DNA from: CAVRUD01 sp963849635
GTDB lineage: Bacteria > Chloroflexota > Chloroflexia > Thermomicrobiales > UBA6265
Assembly (NCBI GenBank): GCA_963849635.1
Contig: CAWKIA010000025.1
Coordinates: 186,001-250,000, forward strand
Reading direction: 5' to 3'
Length of the DNA stretch: 64,000 nucleotides
Part shown: positions 30,359-40,807 of the stretch, piece by piece
Layout of the letters: each line of letters opens with the position of its first letter
How positions within the stretch are numbered: the stretch's first letter is position 1
The notes under the pieces: generated by a model
Database searches by the model: none
Told to the model about the DNA's origin: nothing
The model's input: only the letters and a program-made list of their open reading frames with translations
Position numbers and translations under genes: made by a program

Positions 30359-31668
30359 GAAACCACCTCGCCCGTGACCGCCACGGATTCGCTACGCCCG
30401 TTCGGATCCGTGAGCAGTTCGGTGATGATCCGGACCGTCTCCTGGCGGAGGGCACCGTTGAGCGATGCGGAGTAGCGGCTGATATCGCGCAAAAGTGGAG
30501 TCAGATTGGTGACCGGAGGCTGGATCGGCCCGAACTCGGCGCGCAGTTTGGCGCGGTACCAGCTGCCGATCCGGCGGCGCACTTTGTTCATCGAAGGCGC
30601 CTCGCCGCCGTTGTTGACGGCCAGCCGGTTGATCAACTCTCGCAACTCGCGGTTGATAATCGGCAGGCCAGCCACCTGCTCCACCTGAATGCGCTGGTTG
30701 CGCACGCTCTGGACCTCGAGATCCCAGTTCTGGATTAGCTCCCAGGCGGAGCGTGCTCCGACGCTGCGGGCGACAACGTGCTCGCGGACGGCCTCTTCGT
30801 CCATCAGGCGCGTGTCGGCATAGGTGAGCAGGGGCCCGGTCGCGTCCATCCAGCAGCCACCGGCGGCCCGTGCGAGGCGGAAGTAATAGAGCGCGGCCAG
30901 GAGGCTGTCGTCGATCGATACCGGCAGGCGGTCGATAGCGGCCAAGGGCGCCATAATCGATGCGCCCGCGACTGGTGCAAAGAACTCAGCTCCGCTCGCT
31001 GGAAACATCTCAACCTGATCGGCGCGAACCGTGCTGCGCACGATCCCGTGCCGCTTGCGCAGCATGAGATGGGTCAGGGGAAAGTCGGGGCAAATGAACA
31101 GCCCATCGACGAGCAGCGGCTCGTGCAGATCGCCGAGCAGGTCTTCGATGAGCGGTCCGAGGGTGAGCAGTCCGGAGAGCACCTCGCTGCTGACCTGCTT
31201 CGCGCGGGCGGTCTCGACCGAGAACTTGGCATCGGCGGCCTGGAGGGTGTGCCGACCGTCGTGCTCGCCGATGATGAAGAAGTCGGGATTCTGCAGGGCC
31301 TGGCTGGCGGCGGTCGCGGCGATGGCCGGGGTGTCATCCAGGCGGACGACACGGTCGACTCTATGGGCCTCGAACGGCGCCGCGCGGTTGAGATTGGCGG
31401 GGACGCTCAGCGTCCGGCCGTGCCAACCGGCTACGTGCTCGGCGCAAAGGTCGGCCCAGCGGGCTCCGACGAGTCCGCTGGCGCCGCCCTTGTCGGCGAG
31501 ACCCATGACAGTGCGGTCCAGCACAGCCTCGATGAGGCCGCCACCTGGCAACCGGGGCGCACGAATTGTTCCGTCGCGGCTGTCACCGGCTCGCCGGTGC
31601 TCGCGCTGGGACGCAGGCGGTATCTTGGAGACTTGAGGACGCAACTCGCTCTTTATCTGTTCCGACAA
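30355..31668 (-). CDS. Unknown protein with a possible PD-(D/E)XK nuclease motif
   Basis: 437 residues, not recognised as a named family. A candidate nuclease core lies near residues 143-170: NPDFFIIG followed by LQAADAKFSVETARAKQVS, which fits PD-x(n)-(D/E)-x-K, with PD and DAK separated by about 17 residues. The rest is mostly helical, ending in a segment with VRRRIGSWYRAKLRAEFGPI. The start is TTG at 31668 with AGGA upstream. No partner genes that would mark a restriction, repair or defence system are adjacent. The nuclease idea rests on the motif alone. Confidence 0.6.
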   Translation of the reverse strand: MSEQIKSELRPQVSKIPPASQREHRRAGDSRDGTIRAPRLPGGGLIEAVLDRTVMGLADKGGASGLVGARWADLCAEHVAGWHGRTLSVPANLNRAAPFEAHRVDRVVRLDDTPAIAATAASQALQNPDFFIIGEHDGRHTLQAADAKFSVETARAKQVSSEVLSGLLTLGPLIEDLLGDLHEPLLVDGLFICPDFPLTHLMLRKRHGIVRSTVRADQVEMFPASGAEFFAPVAGASIMAPLAAIDRLPVSIDDSLLAALYYFRLARAAGGCWMDATGPLLTYADTRLMDEEAVREHVVARSVGARSAWELIQNWDLEVQSVRNQRIQVEQVAGLPIINRELRELINRLAVNNGGEAPSMNKVRRRIGSWYRAKLRAEFGPIQPPVTNLTPLLRDISRYSASLNGALRQETVRIITELLTDPNGRSESVAVTGEVVS

Positions 31669-31850
31669 CTCGATGTCCTGGCGATGGGCGGATGATCATT
31701 CTGCCTAAATCATACCAGGGAGGATTTCGACGACCAAAGCGAGCTGGTCCGTCGTGCTAGACTCGCAGGCGCGGTTTTTCCCAACTCGGCGATGCTGTTA
31801 CGCCAACGGCTCCAAACAGGTGGATCAGCTCAGGAGTGCCCACGCTCGCG

Positions 31851-32138
31851 ATGCCTATTCGCCCGTTTCAACAACAAGCGCCGTCGCCGCTCGATGGCCA
31901 CATCCATACCTTTCTCGACTTTCTCGACACGCTGCCGGCTGGATTCGCGCCCGCGACCTCATCGGACGTGACCGCCGCCGCGGATGCCTGCAATGTCTCC
32001 ACGCCTTTTATCGAAGCCCTGTTCACCAGCGCCAGCACTCGGGGACTCGTCGAGCCGTTTCAGCCGCGGGGATCTCGTGGCCGGTACCGCTGGCGAGTCT
32101 CAGCCCGGGGAAGGCACTGGCGATCCGAAATTTTGTAG
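31851..32138 (+). CDS. Small hypothetical protein, possibly winged-helix
   Basis: 95 residues. A helical stretch (HIHTFLDFLDTLPAGFAP), a possible recognition helix region (DVTAAADACNVSTPFIEALF) and a basic C-terminal hairpin (GRYRWRVSARGRHW) suggest a small winged-helix DNA-binding protein. No strong ribosome-binding site; a GTG at 31836 is an alternative start. It lies 49 bp before the ThDP enzyme and may be its regulator, but this is only positional. Confidence 0.45.
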   Translation: MPIRPFQQQAPSPLDGHIHTFLDFLDTLPAGFAPATSSDVTAAADACNVSTPFIEALFTSASTRGLVEPFQPRGSRGRYRWRVSARGRHWRSEIL

Positions 32139-32187
32139 AGATCTTCATCTTTTTACCGCTCTTCGGAATGACTGGAGTTTGCCCGAG

Positions 32188-33841
32188 ATGACCGCAACCG
32201 AGATCGATCGTCCCGCCGTCTTGAACGCGGCAGATCACTCGACCACGACCGCCGCCGAACTGGCGATTGCCACCCTCGAAGCACACGGCGTGGAAACGGT
32301 CTTCGGGGTCCCGGGCGTGCACACGCTGGCGTTCTACGACGCTCTTCATCATTCCGCGATTACCCATGTCCTGGCCCGGCATGAACAGGGGGCGGGCTTC
32401 ATGGCGGATGGCTATGCCCGTGCCAGCGGGCGGCCAGGCGTCGCAGTGATCATCACTGGGCCGGGGATCACGAACGTCGCCACTCCAGTCGGCGAGGCCT
32501 ATTCGGATTCGTCTCCCGTCTTCATCCTCTCCTCGAACGTCGAGCGGGCGTACGTCGACGACATGCGCGGCAGCCTCCACGACCTCAAAGACCAGCTCGG
32601 GGTGATGGCGGCCGTTACACAATGGAACACGCGAGTGACGGATCCGAATCGGATCTCGGCCGCGATCGCGGAGGCAATGCATCGCCTCGGCACCGGCCGG
32701 CCGCTGCCGGTCCACGTCGAGGTCCCAATGGATGTCCTAGATGAGCCGGTTGCGGCAACGGAGCCAACGGTCGGGCGGCGGCCGGCGGCGCTACGGCCCG
32801 ACCCCGACAAGCTACGCGAGGCGGCCAATCGTCTTGCTTTGGCGAAGCGGCCGGTCATCTATTGTGGCGGCGGGGCCGTGACATCGTCGGCGACCGAGGA
32901 CATCCTCGAGATGGCCGAGCGGCTGGGCGCCCCGGTCGTGACAAGCATCATGGGCAAGGGCAGCGTCCCGGAAGACCATCCCAACGTGCTCGGCTGCCTG
33001 TGGGGTCCCGGCAACACGGTCGACGCGATGATGAAGGAGGCCGATTGCCTGCTGGTGATCGGCTCGAAGCTCGGCGTCCAGGCAACTTCGACGTTCCGGT
33101 TGCCAATTCCGGACGAGTTGATCCGGATCGATGTTGACGCCCGCGAGCTGACCTTGAACGCCAAGCCGACACTGCCGATTCTCGGTGATGCTCGATTGGC
33201 CGCCGAAGGGATCGCCTCGTTACTGGCTGGCAATGAGGTCCGCAACCCGGGCTTTGGCGTGGAGCGCATCGGTGAGGTCCGGGAGGCCACCCGGCGGGAG
33301 TCATGGGGGGCAGACCGTCTGCCGTATGTCGAGGCCCTGCGCGCCGCCGTTCCTCGGGATGGTGTCGTGACCTTCGACATGACGATGATGAGCTACGTGT
33401 CTTGCGGCCTCTTCCCGGTGTACGAGCCGCGCACCTTCATGTTTCCGTCAGGCTACGGCACGCTAGGGTTCGCGGTGCCGGCGGCGTTGGGGGCCAAGAT
33501 CGCCCGGCCGGACGCGCCGGTGGTGGCGGTCTGCGGTGACGGCGGCTTCCAATACACGATGGAGGAGGTCGGCACCGCGGTCCAGCACCGGATCGGCGTC
33601 CCGATCGTGATCTTCAACGACTCCACCTACTCGGCAGTGAAGGACGAGCAGGGCCGCTCTCGCGGGGGCCGGTACATCGGAGTCGATCTGGTGAACCCGG
33701 ATTACGTCAAGCTCGCCGCCGCGTATGGCATCGAAGGAGTCCGTGCTGAGTCGCCTGAGGCAGATGACGGCGGCGATCGTCGCGGCGTTCGACCGCGACC
33801 TGCCGACGATCATCGACGTGCCGATTGAGCCGTGGGTGTAG
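32188..33841 (+). CDS. Thiamine diphosphate enzyme, acetolactate synthase-like (one frameshift)
   Basis: About 550 residues after repair. N-terminal PYR domain has the catalytic Glu in ARHEQGAGFMADGYARASGR; the central domain is Rossmann-like; the C-terminal domain has the ThDP motif GDGGFQYTMEEVGTAVQH leading to FNDSTY. It is one of two such enzymes here but lies outside the ilv operon and has no regulatory subunit, so a decarboxylase or lyase role (for example on a 2-oxo acid) is more likely than acetolactate synthesis. One extra base near 33762 hides the true end IVAAFDRDLPTIIDVPIEPW. Confidence 0.82.
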
Positions 33842-33874
33842 AGCACTCGGCAGGGTTAACGGCTCTTTACCGAG

Positions 33875-35302
33875 TTAGCCGATCTCTCCGGCACTGTCGC
33901 GGGGGTTGATGTTTTGGTTCAAGCGGAACAGGTTAGTCGGATCATATTTCTGCTTCAGCGCGGCGAGCCGTCCGTAGTTCTGGCCCAGCGCCGATCGCAC
34001 GAAGTGGGGATCCTCCCCGAGTCCGGGAAGTTCATGTTCGACTTGCCGGTGCCGAAGCGCTCCATGGCGGCGAAGAAGTCGCGCGCCCAGGCGACATTCC
34101 GCTCACTCTCCTCGGGTGTCGCCCAGTTGGCCAGGATCTCGAGGAGGAAGGGGGCATTGCGGTCGCCGGCCGCGGTCGCGTCCGGAGCGACCCGACCGAG
34201 CGCCCCGCCGAGCGCCCAGGAGCCTACCATCGACAGCTGCGAGGGCCGGCGCTCCACCCAGGACCCGATTTCCTCCACAACCTCGTCGCCGAAGCCGGCA
34301 AGGTAGAGCGATTTCCAGTAGTAACGCAGTTCGCCCTTTGGAAAGAAGGGATCAAAGATCTGCTGGAGCGCCGTGTACGGTAACGTCGTGGATAGATCCA
34401 GGAGCGGCGTGCCCAGTTGGCGTAGCGGTCTGAGATGGGTCTCTCCCTCATCCGGGGGACCGGCGTAGACCGCGCCAAGGATGAGCCCGGTGCGGCCGTG
34501 TAACTCCTCCGGAAATCCGGGGACCGCCGGGATCGTCCACCACGTTGGCGCGACGTTGATCTCGTCCGGGGCCCTACCGATGTATTCGCGAAATCCGGCA
34601 ATAATCGGTCCTGTCTCCTCCAGTGGGTAGAACGGGCCGGCAAAGGAGACCAGCGGCCCAACCGGGTGGAGGCGGTACTCGAAGGACGTGACCACGCCGA
34701 AGTTGCCGCCGCCGCCCCGCAGCGCCCAGAACAGGTCCGCGTTCTCTGACTCGCTGGCGACGAGGAGACGTCCGTCGGCGGTCACGACGTCCGCCGAGAG
34801 CAGGTTGTCGCAGGTCATGCCGTGGGTGCGCCGCAGCCAGCCCTGGCCGCCGCCCAGCGTGAGGCCGGCGATGCCAGTCGTGGAGACAATGCCGCCGGGT
34901 GCAGCTAATCCAAAGAGTTGGGTTTCCCTGTCGAGGTCACCCCAGGTGGCACCGCCTTCGGCGCGGGCAGTGCGGCGCACGGGATCGACGCGGACGCCGC
35001 GCATCGCCGACGAGATCGATGACCAGGCCGCCGTCGCAGGTTCCGAACCCTGCGACATTATGGCCGCCGCCGCGAACCGCCAGGAGCAGGTCGTGTTCGG
35101 CGGCGAAGCGGACGCTGGCAACCACGTCTGCCACGCCGCTACACCGGGCGATCAGAGCCGGCCTCCGCTCGATCATTCCGTTCCAGACCCGCCGGGCTTC
35201 GTCGTAGGCAGGATCACCGGGACGAATGAGACTGCCACGCAGCCTGCCAGCGAAGGTATCGATCGCAACAGGATCTAGGTTTGAGTTCGCTGTGGCGGTC
35301 AC
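33875..35302 (-). CDS. FAD-linked oxidase, berberine-bridge-enzyme type (two frameshifts)
   Basis: About 475 residues after repair. The FAD domain has RRPALIARCSGVADVVASVR, the flavin-attachment His region RGGGHNVAGFG and GGATWGDLDRETQ. A substrate domain follows with LRGGGGNFGVVTSFEYRL. The C-terminal BBE segment YDPTNLFRLNQNINP is recovered only after removing an extra base near 34010; a second extra base lies near 35010. The start is GTG at 35302 with GGAGG six bases upstream. Such oxidases act on sugars, alkaloids or phenolics. It is downstream of a minus-strand promoter at 35344. Confidence 0.82.
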
Positions 35303-35343
35303 TGGAAACCTCCAATGCTCTGCGGTCAGAGTAGAATCCTGTG

Positions 35344-35371
35344 ATCCTACGACGATGTTCGCCAGCCGAAA
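35344..35371 (-). promoter_or_regulatory. Putative promoter of the FAD-linked oxidase
   Basis: On the minus strand TTTCGG and TAGGAT are 16 bp apart, 42 bp before the GTG start. The -35 overlaps a CGCCAGCC/GGCTGGCG hairpin that may end the LuxR transcript. Confidence 0.45.
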
Positions 35372-35520
35372 GGGGGCTGGCGCCGGATGGGATGGAACGA
35401 TCATGGCGGTACGACCCCGTCGGCGCATCGAACCGCGGGTTGTAATTCGGCAAGGGCCGAGCGGCGTCGATCTACAACCGGGGTTGTAGGGGGCAGACCC
35501 GGGAAATCGGGAGGAGGGCG

Positions 35521-38500
35521 TCAGGCGAGGCCGTGAGTGCGGGCGTAGGCAGTCGCGGCGACGCGGGAAGGGACGCCGAGTTTGCCGAAGATGGTGGAGA
35601 GGTGGCGCTTCACCGTGGGGACGCTGATAAAGAGGGCGTCGGCGATGTCACGGTTGGTGTGGCCGGCCGCGACGAGCCGCAGCACCTCCAGCTCGCGCGG
35701 CGTCAGACCAGCAGGGTGCCGCGGTGAGGATCGCTCCACGAGTGCGTCGACGCGTGCGAGCGTCGGCGTCGCACCGAGCGGGTCGCAGAGACCGCGAACC
35801 TCGTCCAGGAGAGGGGACACCTCGTCGGCCACACCAGATGCCAGGCGCAGGTGCGCGAGGGCCATGAGCGTGAGCGCCCGTTCGAAGGGAGCGTCGCAGG
35901 TGATGGCAAGGTCAAGGGCGGTCATGAGGTGCTCCTCGGCCGCCACGCGGTTCTTCGATGCTGTCTCCACTTCCCCGAGGAGACGGTGGGCGGCCAGGAG
36001 CGCCAGGGGTTGGCCTGGCGTACTGGCGAGCGCGAGGGCGTCGACGGCGGCAGCGCGGGCGCGGGTCACATCCTCGACCGTCCAGTGGTAGCGCGCCCAG
36101 GCGACCTGACCGTCTGCCCGGCCGAGCACGCTTCCGCTCCAGGCCAGCCACCGATCGTGCGCCTCCAGCCAGGCGCGGGCCGCCGGCAGATCATTCCCGT
36201 CGAGACACAGGTCGGCCGCGAGCCGCTGGAGGAAAAGCCCCTCCTGGTGAATGATGTCGCCGGGCTCGGTCCTCGGCCCGTTGGGGAGCAGGCCGCAGAT
36301 CTCCTCCCAGGCACGCCCCGGGTCGCCGCGATGTCGGGCGAGGAGTGCGCGTGCGGCGGTGACCTCCCGCCGAAGAAAAGCGTTGCCGGGGTCAGGGATG
36401 TCATCCAGGATGCGGGTCGCATCTTCCCACCGGCCATCGAGGATCAAGCAGCCGAGCCAGGCCAGGCGCGGTGAAACTCCTGGCCGCAGGGCGCCCCCGG
36501 TCCGGTCCAGGGCGACCTCCGCCTCGGCCGCCAACTGCCGCCGCAATACCGGTTGAGTCGCGTCGTAGGTAAGGACAACGTCTGACAGCTCGTTGAGGCG
36601 CGCAAAAGCGACCAGGGCGTGGTGGTCGAGGTGCGCGAAGATCGACGCCGCCCGGCCGAGCGACTCGCGGGCTTCCGCCGGTCGGCCCATGGCGGCTTGC
36701 GCGATGCCGAGGTCATTGGAAGCGAACCCGACGGCGGCTCCGCCGCCGCTCAAGTCGGGTGCGCCGGTGAGCCGGGAGAAGCGCATCTCGCTGCCAAGCA
36801 TCGCCTCGCTCAGGTGGCCGGCGGAGGCGAGTAACCGACCGAGGCCGAGGGGAGCGGTAGGCCAGGTGCTGATGCCCTCAATATCGAGCCCGGTGACGGT
36901 CGGTGGGCTCGAATCAGACGACTTAGGGACGGCGTCTGGGAGCGCGCCAGCGAACCAGGTCCGTATGGTGGATGAGACGACCGCCGCATCGTGCGACATC
37001 ATTTCGAGCGCGTCGATCCCGGCGCGCATCTCGGTCAATCCCTCGCGGAAGCGGTCCAGATAGCAGAGCAAGAGGCCACGCAACCAACGAACTTCGGCGG
37101 TGACGACCGGATCGCCAAGCTGCGTGGCGATTCGGCCGGCCTCCTGGAGGGCCTCGATGCCGCCGGCCGGGTCCGAGAACCGGGTGAGATAGCCGATACG
37201 GCAAGCAAGCCGGCACCGAGTGGCTTTTTCCCCCTCGACGCCTTCGAGGAGCGCGACTGCAGCTCGCAGCCGCTCGGCAGCGGTGATCCAGGCGTAGGAG
37301 CGTTGGGAACGGTCGCCTGCCTCAACCAGCCACTCCCAGGCGCGCGAATCGCCGGCCGCCTGGAGGTGGGAGGCGACCGAGTCGGGATCGGGGCGTCCAG
37401 CCGAGATGAGTGCATCGGCAACGAGTCGGTGCAAGTTTCTCCGCCGAGGCGAGAGAATGCTTTCGTAAAGAGCCTCGCGGGTCAGGGCGTGGACGAAACG
37501 GACGCGAGCGCCGTCGCGATTCGCCTCCAGCAGATATCCCTCCACCGACCGTTCGACAATATCGAGCAGCACGTCATCATTGAGACCAGTCACCGATGCC
37601 CAGAGTCCGAGCGGAACTTCCTGCCCGATCACAGCTGCGGCTGCCAACGCTTGCCGCGTCTTCTCACCGAGGCGCGCAATGCGACTCTCGATCACCTGCC
37701 GCAGGAACAATGGCACGACCACCCGGTCGAGCTCATCGAGCGTCCAGGCGTCGTCGCTCAGCGAGAGTACCGCTTCCTCGGCCAGGGCGCGCAAGAGTTC
37801 GGTGGCGAACAGCGGGTTGCCCTCAGCATGCCGGTCGAGATAGGCGACGAGCCGATTTTCATCCGCTCGGCCGAGACGGTAACGCGAAGCAATGAGGGCG
37901 CGGAGTGCATCCGTGTCGAGTCGCCGCAGCTCGAATCGGAGCCCGTCTGCCTCGCGCACGAGCGCCGGGAGCTGCGCGGCGAAGGGATGGAGCCTCGTCA
38001 GTTCTTCACCGCGGTATGTGACAATCAACAACACTGGCCAGTGTCTTAGACGGGGAGCGATGTGCCGAAGGAGCTCAAGGCTGGCAGGGTCGGCCCATTG
38101 GAGATCTTCAAGGAGGAGGAGAATCGGGCCAACCGTGGAGAGCGCGGAGAAGAACCGGCGAACGTCGGCGAAGAGCGCGGCTTGGTTTGTGACTGGCTCG
38201 AGCCGTCCACCGGCGAACGTAGCCGGGGCGGACGGCAGATCGCCGCTGTGCTCACTGGCGTCGAACAGTACGCGCCACGGGCCGTACGGCGGCGTGTTCG
38301 TCAGGTCGAAGCACGCACCCTCCAACACTCGAACGCCCCGTGCCACTGCCGCTGCGGCCAGATCGCGGGTGAGAGCCGTCTTGCCGATGCCCGCCTCACC
38401 ACCGATAAGCACGAGCCGGCCTCGCCCGCCAAGAATGGCGGCGAGCTCTTCGCGCAGGAGGACTTGCTCCAACGTCCGGCCGACGAGGACGGACGCCGAG

Positions 38501-38562
38501 CGCCCGGAGTGAATGCCGATTCGACCGTCGGTGCGGCCCAAGTTCGCAGTGACGCTGTCCAT
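35521..38562 (-). CDS. Large ATP-binding LuxR regulator (LAL family)
   Basis: About 1013 residues. The N-terminal AAA ATPase has Walker A GGEAGIGKTALTRDLA and a Walker B-like ILLLLEDLQWADPASLELL. A long helical, TPR-like middle fills most of the protein. The C-terminal LuxR helix-turn-helix reads LTPRELEVLRLVAAGHTNRD then VPTVKRHLSTIFGKLGV. This is the layout of MalT-like or LAL transcription activators. I use the ATG at 38562; an in-frame ATG at 38610 is possible. It is not in an operon. The likely targets are neighbouring genes or distant ones; nothing in the sequence settles this. Confidence 0.9.
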   Translation of the reverse strand: MDSVTANLGRTDGRIGIHSGRSASVLVGRTLEQVLLREELAAILGGRGRLVLIGGEAGIGKTALTRDLAAAAVARGVRVLEGACFDLTNTPPYGPWRVLFDASEHSGDLPSAPATFAGGRLEPVTNQAALFADVRRFFSALSTVGPILLLLEDLQWADPASLELLRHIAPRLRHWPVLLIVTYRGEELTRLHPFAAQLPALVREADGLRFELRRLDTDALRALIASRYRLGRADENRLVAYLDRHAEGNPLFATELLRALAEEAVLSLSDDAWTLDELDRVVVPLFLRQVIESRIARLGEKTRQALAAAAVIGQEVPLGLWASVTGLNDDVLLDIVERSVEGYLLEANRDGARVRFVHALTREALYESILSPRRRNLHRLVADALISAGRPDPDSVASHLQAAGDSRAWEWLVEAGDRSQRSYAWITAAERLRAAVALLEGVEGEKATRCRLACRIGYLTRFSDPAGGIEALQEAGRIATQLGDPVVTAEVRWLRGLLLCYLDRFREGLTEMRAGIDALEMMSHDAAVVSSTIRTWFAGALPDAVPKSSDSSPPTVTGLDIEGISTWPTAPLGLGRLLASAGHLSEAMLGSEMRFSRLTGAPDLSGGGAAVGFASNDLGIAQAAMGRPAEARESLGRAASIFAHLDHHALVAFARLNELSDVVLTYDATQPVLRRQLAAEAEVALDRTGGALRPGVSPRLAWLGCLILDGRWEDATRILDDIPDPGNAFLRREVTAARALLARHRGDPGRAWEEICGLLPNGPRTEPGDIIHQEGLFLQRLAADLCLDGNDLPAARAWLEAHDRWLAWSGSVLGRADGQVAWARYHWTVEDVTRARAAAVDALALASTPGQPLALLAAHRLLGEVETASKNRVAAEEHLMTALDLAITCDAPFERALTLMALAHLRLASGVADEVSPLLDEVRGLCDPLGATPTLARVDALVERSSPRHPAGLTPRELEVLRLVAAGHTNRDIADALFISVPTVKRHLSTIFGKLGVPSRVAATAYARTHGLA

Positions 38563-38801
38563 AGATGCCCCAATGGAGCGGCTGGCTGTCCCAGGATTGT
38601 ACAGATCCATCTCACCGATCGCATCGATCCCGTCTCAAACTCGTTTTGGATCCTTCCTCACAGCATCCATTTTTCATTACAAAAGGCGAGGCGCCAGAAG
38701 CACTATGCTAGACTCAGCCCTTGAAAAGACGCTGTATTTGGTGCTTTTTCGTCGTTGCCCGAGCCCGAGCGCATGCTCCCACGAAGTTCGAGGAATCTAA
38801 T

Positions 38802-39119
38802 ATGTCCCAGCCAACGCTCTCAATCGCTGACGTGGAGCATGTCGCCGCACTTGCCCGGCTTGGGTTGTCCGAGTCCGAGAAGGAGCGCCTCTCCGAGCAA
38901 CTCTCCTCGATCCTAGAGCATATCTCGGTGCTCAACCGGCTCGACGTGTCGCGCATTCCGCCGACCGCCCAGGTGATCGAAGTCGCCAACGTCCTCCGGG
39001 ACGACGATATCCGTCCTTCCTTGCCGCGCGAAGCGATTCTCGCCAACGCCCCACGCTCGGTTGATGGCTTTTTCGCCGTGCAGGCGGTGCTGGGCGGGTC
39101 CGAGGAGGAGCCGGAATGA
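38802..39119 (+). CDS. gatC: Asp-tRNA(Asn)/Glu-tRNA(Gln) amidotransferase subunit C
   Basis: 105 residues; small stabilising subunit of the GatCAB transamidase that makes Gln-tRNA and Asn-tRNA. The family segment is DVEHVAALARLGLSESEKER and LSEQLSSILEHISVLNRLDV, ending with SLPREAILANAP and FFAVQAVL. ATG at 38802 with AGGA upstream; longer open frame upstream is not conserved. Its stop overlaps the gatA start (ATGA). gatB is not in the window. Confidence 0.92.
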   Translation: MSQPTLSIADVEHVAALARLGLSESEKERLSEQLSSILEHISVLNRLDVSRIPPTAQVIEVANVLRDDDIRPSLPREAILANAPRSVDGFFAVQAVLGGSEEEPE

Positions 39120-40612
39120 GCGACACCGACACGCTCGTCTGGCTGACCGCCGCTGAGATGCGGCGCAAACTGGACGCCCGGGAGTTCTCCGCGGTCGAGC
39201 TGACCGAAGCGCATCTCGACCGCATTGCCAAGCTCGATCCCGATCTGAATTGCTTCATCTCCGTCATGGACGATGTCGCTCGGGCGCAAGCGGCCGAAGC
39301 GGACAAGCGGATCGCCCGCCACGATGTCGCTCCACTGACCGGCATTCCTATCGCCCTCAAGGATGTGCTCTGCACCGTCGATGCACCAACGACCGCCGGA
39401 TCGAAGATCCTGGAGGGATACCGGTCTCCGTACGACGCGACGGTCGTGGCGCGGTTACGAGCCCAGGGTGCGGTCTTCGTCGGCAAGTCGAATACCGACG
39501 AGTTCGCGATGGGCTCCTCGACCGAGAATTCGGCGTACTTCACCACCAAGAACCCGTGGGACCTGTCCCGCGTGCCTGGTGGCAGCTCGGGCGGTTCGGC
39601 GGCGGCGGTGGGTGGCGGGCTGGCCGCGCTGGGCCTGGGGTCTGACACCGGTGGTTCGATCCGGCAGCCCGCCGGGTTCTGCGGCACGGTCGGCCTCAAG
39701 CCGACGTATGGCCGGGTGTCGCGTTTCGGCTTGATTGCGTTCGCGAGCAGCCTCGATCAGATCGGTCCGTTTACCCGGTCTGTCGAAGACGCCGCGATCC
39801 TGCTGGGCGCCATCGCGGGCAAGGACCCGAACGACGCGACCTCCGGCTCTATTCCCGTGCCGGACTTCGTTGGTCGCCTTGGCACTGGTGAGCCGGATCT
39901 GTCCGGGGTCCGAATTGGGGTGCCGCGCGAGTACAGCGTTGCGGGCATGGAACCGGGCGTCACCGCCGCCTGTGGCGAGGCGATCAAGCAACTCGAAGCA
40001 CTCGGCGCCGAGTTGATCGAGGTAAGCCTTCCCCACACCGAATACGCCCTGGCGACCTACTACATCACCGCCCCGGCGGAGGCGAGCGCGAATCTGTCTC
40101 GCTTCGATGGTGTGAAGTACGGGCTCTCCGTACCGGGCGAGACGCTTCGGGAGACCTACGAGCGCACCCGTGGCCAGGGTTTTGGGCCCGAGGTCAAGCG
40201 CCGCATCATGCTCGGCACGTACGCCCTCAGTTCGGGCTACTACGACGCCTACTACGTGCGAGCCCAGAAGGTGCGGACCCTGATCAAGCGGGACTTCGAC
40301 GAGGCGTTCGAGCAGGTCGACGCGATCGTCGCGCCGACCTCACCGACGGTGGCGTTCCCGATCGGGGCCCGGACCGACGATCCGTACCAGATGTACCTGG
40401 CCGATGTCTTCACGATACCGGCTAACATGGCGGGGATCCCCGGACTGGCCTTGCGTTGCGGCTTGAGCAACGGGCTGCCAGTGAGCTTGCAGCTTCTGGG
40501 CAAGGCCTGGGATGAGGCGACCATCCTCAAGATCGGGCATGCCTACGAGCGGGCGACGGAATGGATCAACGCCCGGCCAGCGTTGTCCGCACGTGCGGCC
40601 TCCGCAGCCTGA
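39116..40612 (+). CDS. gatA: Asp-tRNA(Asn)/Glu-tRNA(Gln) amidotransferase subunit A
   Basis: 498 residues; releases ammonia from glutamine for transamidation. The amidase signature is complete: IALKDVLCT with the catalytic Lys, VPGGSSGGSAAAVGGGLAAL with the cis-Ser, and LGSDTGGSIRQPAGFCG with the nucleophilic Ser. GatA-type C-terminal elements follow (KRRIMLGTYALSSGYYDAYY, PANMAGIPGLALRCG). It overlaps gatC by four bases. This gene has no frameshift. Confidence 0.95.
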   Translation: MSDTDTLVWLTAAEMRRKLDAREFSAVELTEAHLDRIAKLDPDLNCFISVMDDVARAQAAEADKRIARHDVAPLTGIPIALKDVLCTVDAPTTAGSKILEGYRSPYDATVVARLRAQGAVFVGKSNTDEFAMGSSTENSAYFTTKNPWDLSRVPGGSSGGSAAAVGGGLAALGLGSDTGGSIRQPAGFCGTVGLKPTYGRVSRFGLIAFASSLDQIGPFTRSVEDAAILLGAIAGKDPNDATSGSIPVPDFVGRLGTGEPDLSGVRIGVPREYSVAGMEPGVTAACGEAIKQLEALGAELIEVSLPHTEYALATYYITAPAEASANLSRFDGVKYGLSVPGETLRETYERTRGQGFGPEVKRRIMLGTYALSSGYYDAYYVRAQKVRTLIKRDFDEAFEQVDAIVAPTSPTVAFPIGARTDDPYQMYLADVFTIPANMAGIPGLALRCGLSNGLPVSLQLLGKAWDEATILKIGHAYERATEWINARPALSARAASAA

Positions 40613-40635
40613 TTTTTACGCATTTCTACCGACTA

Positions 40636-40663
40636 TTTACCCTCTAGAACCGAGTGCTAGGAT
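40636..40663 (+). promoter_or_regulatory. Putative promoter of the nfeD-flotillin unit
   Basis: TTTACC and TAGGAT separated by 16 bp, 145 bp before the NfeD-like start. The transcribed leader has two strong hairpins: AACTCGCG/CGCGAGTT around GGCC-rich arms, and CAGCCGG/CCGGCTG. Confidence 0.55.
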
Positions 40664-40807
40664 AGGTTGGACGCAACTCGCGGGCCGGAAGTGATTTCGG
40701 CCCACCGGCGCGAGTTCAACCCGCGCGCCGCGCGGCGTCCCAGCCGGGAACATTTTCCGGCTGGATGTCGTCTTCTATTCAGTATTCGGATTTCTAGGAG
40801 GCCGGCA

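Noticed and set aside
30778..31695. 305-codon open frame on the plus strand
   Set aside because: Antisense to the 437-residue unknown protein, low-complexity translation.
32188..33841. Second ilvB
   Set aside because: It lies outside the ilv operon, lacks a regulatory subunit, and its ThDP and substrate segments differ from the ilvB here.
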